Below, piece by piece: positions 62,182 through 64,000 of a DNA stretch of 64,000 nucleotides (positions within the stretch are counted from its first letter, which is position 1; each line of letters starts with the position of its first letter). The stretch spans positions 1-64,000 of the forward strand of contig CAWUFE020000008.1 in assembly GCA_963921345.3 (NCBI GenBank), read 5' to 3'. The notes beneath the pieces are model-generated. The model was given only the letters and a program-made list of their open reading frames with translations, was not told where the DNA came from and ran no database searches. A program made the translations under genes and the position numbers. This DNA is from Hoeflea_A sp963921345. Lineage in GTDB: Bacteria; Pseudomonadota; Alphaproteobacteria; Rhizobiales; Rhizobiaceae.

Positions 62182-64000
62182 TTGTCGGTCAAACGTTGGG
62201 AAGATGATGCGGTCGTTTGGGAAGGCCCCGACTATCTCGAAAACTTGCTGCCCTACGATCTTTCCGTCGAAAGGGGATTTGTGTCAGGCCGTATCATCAC
62301 CTGTGTCGAGGTCGTCGATTGGAGCGGTACCGGTACAAAGGACCTCATACTTTCAAGTTGGGATCCTTGCTATGACGGACGGGTTTATCTTCGTCGGCAG
62401 ATCGGATTGAACACCGATGGGTCTCCTAGACTTGGCAAGGAAGAACTGGTCGAGGGCGTACGCGGATACGTTACCGCGGTAAGGGACGGTAGCCTCTTTC
62501 ATTTGGTGTCGGCCTCTCGTATGCGCCGGACAATCCACATCTACCCCAACACAGGAGAGCCCGGAGCACCAAAATTCGGTAGACCTATTGTGTTGGAACT
62601 TGATGCGGAGTGGGTCAAAGGGAACGAGTATTTTCACCTTGCCCGCTTCATTGATATCGATGGCGACGGCGACCTTGAGCTTGTTGTTGGGACTGATAGT
62701 TGGCAAGACTACTGGCCCAACGGTCTTGAGTGGAACGACAAGGGATATAGGGCGTATGACGCTGCGGGTCGGTGGCTTGGCGGACCCCTGCGCGGCTTTC
62801 TTTACAGTTTCAAAAACGATGGAAGTATTACATCACCAAGCCTTCGTAGGGGCACACCGGTATTCGCCGGAGACCGTCCACTTGAGGTTTACGGTCAGCT
62901 TGCCCCGGCGTTTGGTGACTTTTCAGGATCCGGTGCGCTTGACATCGTCTGTGGCGAGTTTTGGAACATCTTGCAGTTTGCCAACTCTACCGGACCAACG
63001 GCATTTACAGATCTTCAATTGATCTCAGGCCAATGCGGCGAACCGGTAGAACTTGATCACTGCATTCATCTACCTTGTGTCGTCGATTGGGATGGAGATG
63101 GCCGTCTAGACATCTTAGTCGGAGCGGAGGATGGCTATGTCACTTTTCTCAGAAATGCCGGAACAGATGGATCCGGTGCGCCGATGTTCGAAAAGGTAGG
63201 ACGCGTGGAGACAACCAAACCGGTCGTTCATGCTGGCGTCCTGCCAACGCCGGCCGCATTTCGATCCGGTCAAAAAGACCGTCCCGACCTCATTGTCGGA
63301 AATTGTTCCGGAGAATTATTCTTTTACGAAACTACAGGACCCCGCCAGGCGCCCACGCTTCTGCGCGAGACCAAGCTGACAGCAGGCGGAGACGAGGTTC
63401 TGGTGAGCGCCGGACTCACGGGATCAATCCAGGGCCCTTCGGAGAAGATGTTTGGCTACACCTGTCCGACAATTGCAGATTGGACGGGCAACGGGCACCC
63501 CGATGTCATTATGAGCAACGTTCTCGGGCACCACATCCTTCTTGAAAACCGGCTCGGATCCTATCCACCACAATTTGAGGTAGAGCAGCGTCTCCATTTC
63601 GAGGGCGTTCCTTTGAAGACGGTGTGGCGTGTTCGGCCGTCGGTGGTTGATTGGCTGGGCGACGGACAACTCCACTACCTTTGTTTGGATGAAGAGGGGA
63701 AGTTGTCTGATTTCAAACGCGTCTCAAACACCGAACTCAGCAGCAAGCGACATCTGAGATTTGAAGATGGCACCACAGTGGAGTTTACCGAAGATGTTGG
63801 TGGGGGTCGTGGTCGTGTGAAACTTTGCGTATGCGATTGGAACGCAACAGGTACCTATGATCTGATCGTAGGTACGCACGCTAGAGCATCTCTGCCACCG
63901 GGCCCATGCGGTCAGCCGCGTCATACGACGGGACAAGCTGGTATTTTCTTTCTGGAAAATATCGGAACAAATGTGGCGCCTCTCTTTTCCAATCCAAAGC
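62182..64000 (+). CDS. VCBS/FG-GAP-like repeat protein, runs off window end
   Basis: The frame is open from the TTG at 62182, which has GGAGGG 5 bases upstream, to the last base: at least 606 residues. Repeats of the form VVDWxGxGxxDLIxG recur: VVDWSGTGTKDLILSS, FIDIDGDGDLELVVGTDS, FGDFSGSGALDIVCGEF, VVDWDGDGRLDILVGAED, IADWTGNGHPDVIMSN and CDWNATGTYDLIVGTH. This fits a seven-bladed propeller with calcium loops. There is no signal peptide, so it may be cytosolic or the start may be elsewhere. It probably acts with the divergent aldolase and isomerase in sugar or polysaccharide use. Confidence 0.75.
   Translation, partial: MSVKRWEDDAVVWEGPDYLENLLPYDLSVERGFVSGRIITCVEVVDWSGTGTKDLILSSWDPCYDGRVYLRRQIGLNTDGSPRLGKEELVEGVRGYVTAVRDGSLFHLVSASRMRRTIHIYPNTGEPGAPKFGRPIVLELDAEWVKGNEYFHLARFIDIDGDGDLELVVGTDSWQDYWPNGLEWNDKGYRAYDAAGRWLGGPLRGFLYSFKNDGSITSPSLRRGTPVFAGDRPLEVYGQLAPAFGDFSGSGALDIVCGEFWNILQFANSTGPTAFTDLQLISGQCGEPVELDHCIHLPCVVDWDGDGRLDILVGAEDGYVTFLRNAGTDGSGAPMFEKVGRVETTKPVVHAGVLPTPAAFRSGQKDRPDLIVGNCSGELFFYETTGPRQAPTLLRETKLTAGGDEVLVSAGLTGSIQGPSEKMFGYTCPTIADWTGNGHPDVIMSNVLGHHILLENRLGSYPPQFEVEQRLHFEGVPLKTVWRVRPSVVDWLGDGQLHYLCLDEEGKLSDFKRVSNTELSSKRHLRFEDGTTVEFTEDVGGGRGRVKLCVCDWNATGTYDLIVGTHARASLPPGPCGQPRHTTGQAGIFFLENIGTNVAPLFSNPK

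Noticed and set aside
1..64000. CRISPR arrays, tRNA and rRNA genes
   Set aside because: No regularly spaced short repeats and no tRNA-like cloverleaf or rRNA-like conserved stretch were noticed by eye on either strand.

Overview
The window is GC-rich, and its transposon families, cysD/cysNC organisation, recA remnant and DUF6502/DUF5666 pair are typical of Alphaproteobacteria, most likely a Hyphomicrobiales (rhizobial-type) genome. No rRNA, tRNA or replication gene was recognised. The density of insertion sequences, the truncated ParB start and the decayed second recA suggest a plasmid or genomic island. All calls were made by eye from the sequence, without database searches.

Layout: (1) 1-5178 is one copy of a 5.2 kb block: IS5 remnant, two LexA-like S24 peptidase genes, a small exported protein, a broken ISAzo13 transposase, a small hypothetical gene, an Uma2 fragment and the start of a broken IS630. 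The same block recurs in direct orientation at 52932-58109. (2) 4836-10258 is an insertion-sequence graveyard (IS630, ISNCY-type, IS256 carrying an IS110, IS6). (3) 10259-19786 holds candidate secreted enzymes: an ExeM/NucH-type nuclease cut off from its RTX tail by a one-base shift, an M10 serralysin-like protease and an M23-like protein. An IS5-family element with a passenger gene sits between them. (4) 19912-33585 is a nested transposon cluster in which target duplications give the order of events: IS66 (TGTCCAGT), a first IS21 (GTAGTG) and a second IS21 inside its istB (ACGGG). It also holds an IS1111-group element and an inverted second copy of the IS110-in-IS256 composite.

(5) 33847-42884 carries DUF5666 and DUF6502 genes, a GSU2403-type nucleotidyltransferase with two upstream dyads, an adenylation-domain protein coupled to a membrane oxidoreductase (TmpB/TmpA-like), a recA pseudogene and a truncated parB. 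(6) 43190-49994 has an IS21 copy, a kinase cut by it, and a sulfate-activation operon whose CysD has an extra N-terminal region of about 195 residues joined to CysNC. (7) 50261-53330 has IS5 remnants and a LysR regulator. (8) After the second 5.2 kb block and a third IS21 copy, 60361-64000 holds a truncated sugar-phosphate isomerase/epimerase, a DHDPS-family aldolase and a divergent VCBS/FG-GAP-like protein, with IclR-like palindromes between the last two.

How the parts act together: the protease and the nuclease/RTX product look like type I secretion substrates, although no exporter is in the window. CysD/CysNC would make PAPS for sulfation, but no sulfotransferase is visible. The adenylation/oxidoreductase pair looks like a small-molecule activation and reduction module. 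Several cargo genes are cut at insertion-sequence ends, and two of the three identical IS21 copies lack target duplications, so recombination between insertion sequences appears to have assembled the region.
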